8,654 bases of DNA from Nocardioidaceae bacterium. GTDB lineage: Bacteria > Actinomycetota > Actinomycetes > Propionibacteriales > Nocardioidaceae. Below the pieces are notes generated by a model. That model was not told where the DNA came from and ran no database searches. It worked only from the letters and a program-made list of their open reading frames with translations. This document shows, piece by piece, positions 1-6,529 of this stretch; position 1 is the stretch's first letter, and each line of letters opens with the position of its first letter. The position numbers and the translations under genes were made by a program. The stretch lies in contig JACCZJ010000153.1 in the NCBI GenBank assembly GCA_013696065.1, positions 1 through 8,654 on the forward strand, read 5' to 3'.

Positions 1-15
1 GCGGAGGGGGGGAGG

Positions 16-366
16 GTGATTGTGGGAGTGGGCATCGACGTGGTCGACGTGGCGCGGTTCGGCGAGACGTTGGCTCGCACTCCGGCGATGCGCGAGCGCT
101 TGTTCACCCCGGCAGAACGCGAGCTGCCCATCGCCTCAATGGCTGCCCGGTTTGCGGCCAAAGAGGCGCTGGCCAAGGCGCTCGGAGCCCCTGCTGGGAT
201 GCACTGGCTCGACGCTGAGGTGCACACCGACGAGACCGGCAGGCCGACGCTTGCGTTGACGGGATCGGTTGCCGCTCGGGCGGCTGAGCTGGGCGTTCGG
301 CATACCCATGTTTCACTGTCGCACGACGCGGGGATCGCCTCGGCAGTCGTCGTGTTGGAGCACTGA
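16..366 (+). CDS. acpS: Holo-[acyl-carrier-protein] synthase AcpS
   Basis: AcpS moves 4'-phosphopantetheine from CoA to a serine of apo-acyl carrier protein, activating fatty-acid (and possibly polyketide) synthesis in the cytoplasm. The 116-residue product has the usual AcpS length and signatures: MIVGVGIDVVDVARF at the N-terminus with the metal-binding Asp8, then RFAAKEALAKAL at residues 45-56 with Lys49-Glu50, then HVSLSHDAGIASA at residues 98-110 near the C-terminus. The GTG start is chosen because the protein begins exactly where the family does. Two GGAGG motifs lie upstream, at 3-7 (well spaced, 8 bases) and 11-15 (touching the start codon). The next gene starts 5 bases after the stop, so the two are probably co-transcribed. 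The promoter lies outside the window. Family assignment is secure; which carrier proteins it serves cannot be seen here. Confidence 0.96.
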   Translation: MIVGVGIDVVDVARFGETLARTPAMRERLFTPAERELPIASMAARFAAKEALAKALGAPAGMHWLDAEVHTDETGRPTLALTGSVAARAAELGVRHTHVSLSHDAGIASAVVVLEH

Positions 367-371
367 CCGGC

Positions 372-1811
372 GTGCGCCAGGCCCACAACGTCGAACAGAT
401 TCGCTCGGCCGAGGCGGCCCTGATGGCGACGCAACCCGAAGGCGCGCTCATGCAACGAGCCGCCGCCGGCCTGGCCGCAGCCTGCGCTGACTACCTCGGC
501 TGGGTCTATGGCGCCCGGATCTTGGTGCTGGCGGGGTCGGGCAACAACGGAGGGGACGCGTTGTATGCCGGAGCCCGCCTGGCCCGGCGGGGTGCGCTCG
601 TGACCGCAATGCTGCTCGCGGACCAGGTCCACCCCGAGGCGTTGCGCGCCTTCCGGCGCGGTGGCGGTCAGGTGGTCGATCTGCCCCGCAAGGGCAAGGC
701 CGACGATGCAACCGCTGCTCGACACGGTGGGGGTTCCGTGGATCTCGTCATCGACGGCATCGTGGGCATCGGTGGTCAACCGGGGCTCAGGGAGGCGGCG
801 GCCGAGATCATCGGGCAGCTGTTGGGTGCTCCTGTTGTGGCCGTGGATGTGCCGAGTGGAATTGGAGTCGACACCGGCGAAATCTCCGGACCTCACGTCA
901 AGGCCGATCTGACCGTTACGTTCGGCACTCACAAGGTCGGCCTGGTGGTGGAGCCGGCAGCGTCGGCTGCTGGCTCGGTCGAACTGGTGGACATCGGCCT
1001 ATCGCCGTACCTCGCGACACCAGCCGTCGAGGTGCTGGATGCAGCCGATGTGCGGCGGCTGTTGCCCTGGCCAGGCCACGCCTCCCACAAGTACTCTCGT
1101 GGCGTTCTCGGGATCGCCGCCGGTTCCCCGCAGTACACGGGTGCCGGTCTGCTCGTCACATCCGCCGCCGTGGCGACGGGCTTCGCCGGAATGGTCCGGT
1201 ATGACGGTGCGAGCGCCGACCTCGTGCGCAGCGCTCACCCCGAGGTGGTGATCGGCAAGGGACAGGTACAAGCCTGGGTGGTCGGGTCCGGTGTCGGCGA
1301 TGGCCAAGAGCAGCTGGTCGGTCAGATCCTCGCCGAGGGTTTGCCGACCGTGGTCGACGCGGACGGCCTGCGCCACCTGCCGCCTCGCTGCGAGTGGGCG
1401 GTGCTGACGCCGCATGCCGGTGAGCTGGCCCGACTGCTCGATGTGCCGCGTCAAGAGGTCGAGGCCCGGATGCTCTGGGCAGCTACTGCGGCGGCTAGCA
1501 GGTGGCACTGCGTTGTGGTGCTCAAGGGTCCGCGCACCGTCATCGCGGCCCCTGACGGGCGACTACGGGTCAACCACAGTGGTGTGCCCTGGCTCGCCAC
1601 CGCTGGCTCGGGCGATGTGCTGGCTGGCGTGATCGGCACCTTGCTGGCTGCGGGGCTCGACTCCTTCGATGCCGCTTCGCTGGGTGTTTGGCTGCATGGA
1701 ACGGCGGCGGAGTTGGCATCTGGAGCAGCCGTGGGCGAGGCTAGCGGACCGATCAGTGCATCTGCGCTCGTCGCGTCGATTCCGCCAGCGATTCGCGGAG
1801 TATCCGGGTGA
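372..1811 (+). CDS. nnrDE: Bifunctional NAD(P)H-hydrate epimerase / ADP-dependent NAD(P)H-hydrate dehydratase
   Basis: This metabolite-repair enzyme restores hydrated, inactive NADHX and NADPHX. The N-terminal YjeF_N epimerase domain (about residues 1-215) interconverts the R and S hydrates. It shows GSGNNGGDALYAGA at 55-68, AVDVPSGIGVDTGE at 157-170 and TFGTHKVG at 183-190. The C-terminal ribokinase-like dehydratase (about 225-479) removes water at the cost of ADP in bacteria. It shows HKYSRG at 239-244, VDADGL at 328-333, TPHAGE at 346-351, LKG at 384-386 and the nucleotide-binding GSGDVLAG at 412-419. At 479 residues it is normal for the fused form. The start is GTG, with GGAG at 357-360 inside the end of acpS, 11 bases away, which is a rather long spacing. 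No key motif is missing. Both domains are clearly recognisable, and I infer constitutive housekeeping expression from the tight spacing with acpS. Confidence 0.94.
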   Translation: MRQAHNVEQIRSAEAALMATQPEGALMQRAAAGLAAACADYLGWVYGARILVLAGSGNNGGDALYAGARLARRGALVTAMLLADQVHPEALRAFRRGGGQVVDLPRKGKADDATAARHGGGSVDLVIDGIVGIGGQPGLREAAAEIIGQLLGAPVVAVDVPSGIGVDTGEISGPHVKADLTVTFGTHKVGLVVEPAASAAGSVELVDIGLSPYLATPAVEVLDAADVRRLLPWPGHASHKYSRGVLGIAAGSPQYTGAGLLVTSAAVATGFAGMVRYDGASADLVRSAHPEVVIGKGQVQAWVVGSGVGDGQEQLVGQILAEGLPTVVDADGLRHLPPRCEWAVLTPHAGELARLLDVPRQEVEARMLWAATAAASRWHCVVVLKGPRTVIAAPDGRLRVNHSGVPWLATAGSGDVLAGVIGTLLAAGLDSFDAASLGVWLHGTAAELASGAAVGEASGPISASALVASIPPAIRGVSG

Positions 1812-1816
1812 GAGTC

Positions 1817-1822
1817 AGGGAG
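1817..1822 (+). promoter_or_regulatory. Ribosome binding site fixing the dehydrogenase start
   Basis: AGGGAG lies 5 bases before the ATG at 1828. It supports that start over the longer in-frame reading that begins at 1669 inside nnrDE, which has no family-like sequence before residue 1 of the short form. Confidence 0.65.
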
Positions 1823-1827
1823 CCGTC

Positions 1828-3012
1828 ATGGTGAAGAAGGACCCCTCCCCGTTCAGCCCTTTTGAGCTGTTCGCGATCGACGGCCTGCTCGACGACGAGG
1901 AGCGCGCGATCCGCCAGACAGTGCGTCGCTTCTGTGACGACCGGATCCGCCCCCACATCGCCGACTGGTTCGAGGAAGCTGCCATACCGGCTGCAGACTT
2001 GAGCCTGGAGCTCGGTGCGCTCGGGCTGCTGGGCATGCACCTCGACGGTTACGGCTGCGCCGGGACGAGCGCAACGGCATACGGGCTGGCTTGTCTGGAG
2101 CTTGAGGCTGCCGACTCTGGAGTGCGCAGCCTGGTTTCGGTGCAGGGGTCCCTCGCCATGTTCGCGCTCCACCGCTTCGGTAGCGACGAACACAAGCAGG
2201 AGTGGCTGCCGCGGATGGCGGCCGGTGAAGCGATTGGTTGTTTCGGTCTGACCGAGGCCGACTTCGGGTCGGACCCGGGCGGCATGCGCACGCAGGCAAA
2301 GCTGGACGGTCCTGACTGGGTGGTCAACGGCAGCAAGATGTGGATCACGAATGGCTCGGTCGCCGAGGTGGCCGTGGTGTGGGCCCGCACGGGTCACGGG
2401 ATCCGCGGGTTCGTGGTGCCCACGGCGACACCTGGCTTCTCCGCACCGGAGATCAAGCACAAGATGTCGCTGCGCGCGTCGGTGACCAGCGAGCTCGTCC
2501 TCGACGAGGTGCGGCTGCCCGCCTCAGCCATGCTGCCCGAGGCGCAAGGGCTTTCCGGACCTCTCGCGTGCCTTTCGGAGGCCCGGTTCGGCATCGTGTT
2601 CGGGGCCCTCGGCGCGGCGCGTGACTGTCTGGAGACCACCATCGCGTACGCCGGACAGCGGGAAATCTTCGGCAAACCGCTGAGCGCCTACCAGATCACC
2701 CAGCAGAAGCTCGCCGACATGACCCTCGAACTGGGCAAGGGAATGCTGCTGGCTCTGCACCTGGGGCGTTTGAAGGACGCCGGCGCGATGAGGGGCGAGC
2801 AGGTCAGCCTCGGCAAGCTCAACAACGTGAGGGAGGCGCTGGCCATCGCCCGGGAGTGCCGCACGATCCTCGCGGCCAACGGAGTCACCCTCGAATACCC
2901 GTTGCTGCGGCACGCCAACAATCTCGAGTCGGTCTTGACCTACGAGGGCACCTCCGAGGTGCACCAGCTCATCATCGGCCAAGCCGTCACCGGAGAGTCG
3001 GCCTTCCGCTGA
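1828..3012 (+). CDS. gcdH: Glutaryl-CoA dehydrogenase (acyl-CoA dehydrogenase family)
   Basis: This FAD flavoprotein of 394 residues is predicted to oxidise and decarboxylate glutaryl-CoA to crotonyl-CoA in lysine, tryptophan or aromatic acid breakdown, passing electrons to ETF. It aligns well, from memory, with mammalian GCDH: GYGCAGTSATAYG at 74-86, ADSGVRSLVSVQ at 95-106, CFGLTEADFGSDP at 138-150, KMWITN at 170-175, FGKPLSAYQITQQKLADM at 281-298 and TYEGTSEVHQLIIG at 371-384. Glu373 is the catalytic base. Arg100, Ser104, Glu93 and Tyr372 correspond to the GCDH residues that handle the distal carboxylate and decarboxylation. The start at 1828 is set by AGGGAG 5 bases upstream and by family length. 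It lies 16 bases after nnrDE, so probably in the same transcript, and is followed by a strong hairpin. Its metabolic role does not match its neighbours. Acyl-CoA dehydrogenase membership is certain; the glutaryl-CoA substrate is a well-supported inference. Confidence 0.9.
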   Translation: MVKKDPSPFSPFELFAIDGLLDDEERAIRQTVRRFCDDRIRPHIADWFEEAAIPAADLSLELGALGLLGMHLDGYGCAGTSATAYGLACLELEAADSGVRSLVSVQGSLAMFALHRFGSDEHKQEWLPRMAAGEAIGCFGLTEADFGSDPGGMRTQAKLDGPDWVVNGSKMWITNGSVAEVAVVWARTGHGIRGFVVPTATPGFSAPEIKHKMSLRASVTSELVLDEVRLPASAMLPEAQGLSGPLACLSEARFGIVFGALGAARDCLETTIAYAGQREIFGKPLSAYQITQQKLADMTLELGKGMLLALHLGRLKDAGAMRGEQVSLGKLNNVREALAIARECRTILAANGVTLEYPLLRHANNLESVLTYEGTSEVHQLIIGQAVTGESAFR

Positions 3013-3129
3013 CCTGGCTGCCCGGTGTCGCTCAAGATCCGAGTCCCACGTCGTCTTAGCGACGCCAGACTCGTATCTTCCGAGGCCAGGAAGGCGGCTA
3101 TCCCGGCGGCTTGAGAGAATGGGGACGCC
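3013..3129 (+). other. Intergenic region before alr
   Basis: This is the longest gap between genes in the window. It carries the hairpin listed separately. An outer inverted pair, CCTGGC at 3013-3018 with GCCAGG at 3085-3090, encloses that hairpin. TATCTT at 3074-3079 fits the loose actinobacterial TAnnnT -10 pattern, but no convincing -35 box lies 17-19 bases upstream, so an alr promoter here is only plausible. A short GGGGA at 3121-3125, 4 bases before the ATG, is the only ribosome-binding candidate. I see no small ORF or RNA gene. Confidence 0.5.
3024..3066 (+). terminator. Imperfect 13-bp hairpin after the dehydrogenase gene
   Basis: The left arm GGTGTCGCT (3024-3032) pairs with AGCGACGCC (3058-3066), with one G-U wobble. 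After a single bulged C at 3033, AAGA (3034-3037) pairs with TCTT (3054-3057). This leaves a 16-base loop. The hairpin begins 11 bases after the gcdH stop. There is no T-run after it, so it is not a classical intrinsic terminator, although actinobacterial terminators often lack one. It could instead be a 3'-end processing or stability hairpin, or part of the alr leader. The pairing is read directly; the function is inferred. Confidence 0.45.
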
Positions 3130-4293
3130 ATGAGCCTCCCCTCGTTCTCCGACAATGTGTCGCGGGCGACCCTGCGAGCTGAGGCGCTAATCGATCTCGA
3201 TGCGATCAGCGCCAACGTCTCGCGCTTGAAGGCACACGTGCAGGGCCGAGACGTGCTCGCTGTCGTCAAAGCGGACGGATATGGCCACGGCATCATCCAG
3301 TCGGCGAGAGCCGCTCGCGCTGGGGGGGCGAGCTGGCTCGGCGTCGCCCTGATCGACGAGGCGCTGCACTTGCGAGAGGCAGGCGACACAGGGCCGATCT
3401 TGTCCTGGCTCGCTGTGCCCGGAAGTCCGTATGCCGAGGCGATCGCCGCAGGTGTCGAGCTGGCGGCCTACAGCGCCAGCCAGCTGGACGAGATCGCGTC
3501 GGCGGCGCGGCAGGTCGGGCGACGAGCCGGCATACACCTGAAGCTCGACTCCGGCCTGGGACGGGGAGGCGCCACCCCCGACGAGTGGGGCCACCTCGTC
3601 AAGGGAGCCGCCGCTGCGCAAGAGTCGGGTGCCATCGAAGTGACCGGGGTCTTTTCCCACCTGGCGTGTGCCGATGAGCCCGAACATCCGTCGGTCAAGG
3701 CCCAGACCATCGAGTTCGAGGCCGGCGTCGGTCAGGCGGTCGAAGTGGGGCTCGAGCCAAGCCACCTACACCTCGCCAACTCCGCTGCCACCTTAGCCCT
3801 GCCGGACACTTGGTTGACGATGGTGCGACTGGGGATATCGCTCTACGGCGTATCGCCGTTCGCCGATGGGCAGAGCCCGGTGCCGCTCGAGCCGGCCATG
3901 ACGCTGGTGGCCAGGCTGGCGCTAGTCAAGCGGGTCCCCACCGGGCATGGCATCTCCTATGGCCACACCTACACCACGACCCGGGCCAGCACACTCGGCC
4001 TGGTGCCGGTTGGCTATGCGGACGGCATCCCGCGACACGCCTCAGGCCGAGGCGAGGTGTTCGTCCGCGGCCAGCGCTTCCGGATCGCGGGGCGTGTCTG
4101 CATGGACCAGTTCGTCATCGACCTCGGGGATGCTGAGGCGGCTGCCGGTGACCCCGTCGTCATCTTCGGTGACCCGCGTCGAGGTGAGCCGAGCGCCCAT
4201 GACTGGGCGGTGGCGGCCGACACGATCGGATACGAGATCGTGACCCGCATAGGCCCCCGTGTTCCTCGCTCCTATGCCGGAGCTGTGGCGTGA
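3130..4293 (+). CDS. alr: Alanine racemase (PLP-dependent)
   Basis: Alr interconverts L- and D-alanine in the cytoplasm, supplying D-alanine for the D-Ala-D-Ala end of peptidoglycan precursors. The 387-residue product has the two-domain fold. The N-terminal TIM barrel carries AVVKADGYGHG at 44-54, with PLP Schiff-base Lys47; KLDSGLGRGG at 138-147, with Lys138 and Arg145 matching the carbamylated lysine and active-site arginine of the Geobacillus enzyme; HLANSAA at 214-220; and RLGISLYG at 233-240, whose arginine contacts the PLP pyridine. The C-terminal beta domain carries ISYGHTY at 275-281, with the second catalytic base Tyr277, then PVGYADG at 293-299 and CMDQ at 324-327. All key residues are present. 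The ATG start gives a normal length, although the ribosome-binding site is weak (GGGGA). The stop overlaps the GTG of the next gene by 4 bases, so downstream translation is probably coupled to alr. Confidence 0.96.
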   Translation: MSLPSFSDNVSRATLRAEALIDLDAISANVSRLKAHVQGRDVLAVVKADGYGHGIIQSARAARAGGASWLGVALIDEALHLREAGDTGPILSWLAVPGSPYAEAIAAGVELAAYSASQLDEIASAARQVGRRAGIHLKLDSGLGRGGATPDEWGHLVKGAAAAQESGAIEVTGVFSHLACADEPEHPSVKAQTIEFEAGVGQAVEVGLEPSHLHLANSAATLALPDTWLTMVRLGISLYGVSPFADGQSPVPLEPAMTLVARLALVKRVPTGHGISYGHTYTTTRASTLGLVPVGYADGIPRHASGRGEVFVRGQRFRIAGRVCMDQFVIDLGDAEAAAGDPVVIFGDPRRGEPSAHDWAVAADTIGYEIVTRIGPRVPRSYAGAVA

Positions 4294-5480
4294 AGTCCGT
4301 CTCGACTGCGCGTCGCTATGCCGGACTGGCTGGGGCAGTCGTCGGTGTGGTGGCCACCGCGGCAGCAGCTCGGGTCCTGGCAGACCGTCGGCACCCCTCT
4401 CAACCCTCGATGAGTGAGAGCACCGAACCACTCGGTTCCCTGCGAGGCGACACTCATATCGTCACCGCCGACGACGGCGTCGGGCTCCATGCAGAGGTCG
4501 ACGAGCGCGAGGACTGGACCGGGGGCAGCCAGCCCAGCTCGGCTGCAGACCCGGCCGCAGATGATGCCCCCTTGACCATCGTCTTCACGCATGCTTACGC
4601 ACTCAACCTCGATTGTTGGCACTTCCAGCGCTCTGCTTTGCGCGGGCGGCACCGGTTGGTGTTCTATGACCAGCGGTCACATGGCAAGTCGGGTCGATCG
4701 GACTCCGAACACTCGACGATCGACTACACCGGCCGAGACCTGGCGGCCGTGATCAACCAGCTGGTGCCCGAAGGACCAGTGCTGTTGGTGGGACATTCCA
4801 TGGGTGGTATGACGATCTTGGCGCTGGCAGACCAGCAGCCCACGCTGTTTTCAGATCGCGTGGTCGGAGTGGCGCTCATCGCCACGACCGCCGAGGGCCT
4901 GACCCCTGAAACCATGGGACTGCCCGGACTGCCGGGGCGGATCATCCACCGCCTGACACCACCGTTGGTCGCCACTTTGGCCAAGACTCCCAGACTGGTC
5001 GAGTCCGGGCGTCGAGCCACGTCGGACATCGGGTTGATGGTCACCCGCAGACTCGCCTTTGGCGGCCCAGTTCCGCAGGAGTGGGTCGACTTCACCGATA
5101 ACATGCTCGCGGCGACTCCGTTCGAGGTGGTCGCCGACTTCTTCCCCGGCTTCGGTTCCTACGACAAGCGCGACGCGCTGTTGATGCTTCGGACCGTCCC
5201 GTCCGTCGTGGTCTGTGGGTCCAGCGATTCGATCACGCCGCTTTCCTACAGCCGGAATCTGGCGGAGGCACTGGGTACAGGTGAGGTGGTCGAGCTGTCG
5301 AACGCGGGTCACATGGTGATCCTCGAGCGTCATACGGAGGTCACACAAGCCATCGAGCGCCTGATCGATCGGGTCACAGTCCCAGCCGCTGAGAGCACGC
5401 CTGGTCGGCAGACGGCTCGACCGTCTCCACAGGTCCGCACCGAGGCTCGTGTGCAGACCGGCGACGGGGAGGGCACGTGA
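4290..5480 (+). CDS. Alpha/beta hydrolase with N-terminal membrane segment, substrate unknown
   Basis: This 396-residue alpha/beta-hydrolase-fold protein has an intact catalytic triad: Ser170 in the nucleophile elbow VGHSMGG (167-173), Asp313 in SSDSITP (311-317) and His341 in NAGHM (338-342). FYDQRSHGKS at 125-134 is the usual strand-4 signature. Residues 11-31 form a hydrophobic alanine/valine/glycine helix flanked by Arg8-Arg9 and Arg33-Arg34, suggesting a membrane anchor or uncleaved signal. Residues 35-95 and 365-396 look unstructured. The motif after the second strand reads HAY (101-103) where the usual form is HGx. GTG at 4290 overlaps the alr stop, with GGAG at 4279-4282 spaced 7 bases. 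An ATG at 4410 is an alternative start that would drop the hydrophobic helix. A hydrolase between alr and tsaE is common in actinobacteria, but its substrate is not known to me. An esterase or lipase role is only a guess. Confidence 0.85.
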   Translation: MKSVSTARRYAGLAGAVVGVVATAAAARVLADRRHPSQPSMSESTEPLGSLRGDTHIVTADDGVGLHAEVDEREDWTGGSQPSSAADPAADDAPLTIVFTHAYALNLDCWHFQRSALRGRHRLVFYDQRSHGKSGRSDSEHSTIDYTGRDLAAVINQLVPEGPVLLVGHSMGGMTILALADQQPTLFSDRVVGVALIATTAEGLTPETMGLPGLPGRIIHRLTPPLVATLAKTPRLVESGRRATSDIGLMVTRRLAFGGPVPQEWVDFTDNMLAATPFEVVADFFPGFGSYDKRDALLMLRTVPSVVVCGSSDSITPLSYSRNLAEALGTGEVVELSNAGHMVILERHTEVTQAIERLIDRVTVPAAESTPGRQTARPSPQVRTEARVQTGDGEGT

Positions 5481-6490
5481 GCGATCTCCACGTGAAGGAG
5501 GCCGGCGTTGAGGACGCAGCCGTAATATGCAATGTGATCCGCACTGCGTTTGCCGCCCGTCCTCGGGTGGACCCACCCACCGCGGCACTGGACGAGAGCG
5601 TGGGGTCGGTGGCAGCGGCGATCGAGCGCGACGGTGGCCTTGTGTGCACGGTCGACGGCATCCCCGCCGGTGCACTGCTGTTCGCCGATGAAGGCAACGG
5701 CGCACTCGCGCTGCGCAGGGTCGCGGCGGTGCCGCATTTTCAAGCTCGAGGCGTGGCGTCTGCCGTCGTCGGTGTCGCCGAGGAGGTCGCTGCGAACCGC
5801 GGGTATGACGACGTGGTGCTGCGGGCTCGCAGTGAGCTGCCTGCGACGGTGACCTTTTGGATGCGACGCGGGTATGTCGAAGTAGGCCGCGACGGGACAA
5901 GCCTGACTCTCGCCAAAGCCCTGCCGATCGAACTGGTCACGAGATCGGCTCACGACACCCAGGCGGTTGGTGAATCGATAGCCGCGCTGGCGCAACGGGG
6001 AGACGTAGTGCTCCTGACGGGCGAGCTCGGTGCGGGCAAGACCACCTTGACTCAAGGGATCGCCACCGGGCTGCGGGTGCGCGGCAACGCGACCTCGCCC
6101 ACGTTCGTCATCTCGCGCGTGCATCCGTCGCTGGTCGGGGGCCCTGCTCTCGTCCACGTCGATGCGTATCGGCTCGGCGGCACCCTCGAGCTCGATGACC
6201 TGGATCTCGACGGCGCCCTCGACGACTCGGTGACCGTGGTCGAGTGGGGCGAGGGGATCGCCGAGGGGCTCTCCGCAAACCTGCTCCGGGTGCAGATCGC
6301 GCGACTTCGGGGCGGTGATGATGTCTCGACAACGCCATGGGGCATGCCCGCGACGGCTGCTACCCATGCGGCGGATGCCCAAGCAGCGGCGGATCTGCGC
6401 ACGATCACCGTGACGCCGTCGGGGGCGCGGTGGGTGGGTTCCGGCGTCCGTTCGCATCTGACGGCGCCGGTGCGGCAGACAACAGCATGA
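5477..6490 (+). CDS. tsaE: GNAT acetyltransferase fused to TsaE, t6A-complex ATPase
   Basis: This 337-residue protein has two domains. Residues 1-150 are a GNAT acetyltransferase, with the acetyl-CoA motif RRVAAVPHFQARGVASAV at 80-97 (Q-x-x-G-x-A at 89-94) and a typical end, FWMRRGYVEVG, at 127-137. Residues 152-337 are TsaE, the ATPase that resets the TsaB-TsaD complex during t6A37 synthesis: Walker A GELGAGKTT at 182-190, SPTF at 207-210, HVDAYRL at 227-233 and VVEWGEGI at 254-261. An alanine-rich stretch at 280-307 interrupts the C-terminal part before the conserved ending TVTPSGARW at 311-319. The GTG start overlaps the hydrolase stop by 4 bases and has GGAGG at 5468-5472, spaced 4 bases. 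No well-placed in-frame start precedes the TsaE domain, so a true fusion is expected. Both domains look intact. The substrate of the GNAT domain is unknown. Confidence 0.92.
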   Translation: MSDLHVKEAGVEDAAVICNVIRTAFAARPRVDPPTAALDESVGSVAAAIERDGGLVCTVDGIPAGALLFADEGNGALALRRVAAVPHFQARGVASAVVGVAEEVAANRGYDDVVLRARSELPATVTFWMRRGYVEVGRDGTSLTLAKALPIELVTRSAHDTQAVGESIAALAQRGDVVLLTGELGAGKTTLTQGIATGLRVRGNATSPTFVISRVHPSLVGGPALVHVDAYRLGGTLELDDLDLDGALDDSVTVVEWGEGIAEGLSANLLRVQIARLRGGDDVSTTPWGMPATAATHAADAQAAADLRTITVTPSGARWVGSGVRSHLTAPVRQTTA

Positions 6491-6497
6491 CAAGGCA

Positions 6498-6512
6498 CTG
6501 TCGGGGAGACAG
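6498..6512 (+). other. Small hairpin in the gap before tsaB
   Basis: CTGTC (6498-6502) and GACAG (6508-6512) form a perfect 5-bp stem around the loop GGGGA. It lies in the only non-overlapping junction of the alr-tsaD group. It could slow ribosomes or be chance. The tsaB ribosome-binding site lies downstream of it. Confidence 0.25.
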
Positions 6513-6520
6513 CCCACCTG

Positions 6521-6524
6521 AGGA
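6521..6524 (+). promoter_or_regulatory. Ribosome binding site for tsaB
   Basis: AGGA lies 5 bases before the GTG at 6530. It selects that codon rather than the overlapping out-of-frame GTG at 6528. The upstream gene stops 39 bases before tsaB, so here the gene needs its own initiation site. Confidence 0.55.
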
Positions 6525-6529
6525 AACGT

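Noticed and set aside
1669..1827. Longer in-frame start for the glutaryl-CoA dehydrogenase, overlapping nnrDE by more than 140 bases
   Set aside because: The extra residues are Arg/Ser-rich and unlike the family; ATG 1828 has a good ribosome-binding site and gives the normal length.
3074..3079. TATCTT as a -10 box for an alr promoter
   Set aside because: It fits only the loose TAnnnT pattern and has no -35 partner at 17-19 bases, so it is mentioned in the intergenic entry and not called as a promoter.
5861..5863. Internal ATG (Met129 of the fusion) as a separate tsaE start
   Set aside because: It lies inside the last conserved part of the GNAT domain and has no ribosome-binding site, so a separate TsaE from here is unlikely.
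4851..5900. Reverse-strand open frame (349 codons) opposite the hydrolase and GNAT region
   Set aside because: Arg/Pro-rich shadow translation with no domain; it overlaps two well-supported genes.
5900..5960. Frameshift or sequencing error creating the GNAT-TsaE fusion
   Set aside because: Both domains are complete and in the same frame with a short natural linker, so no frame change is needed to explain the sequence.
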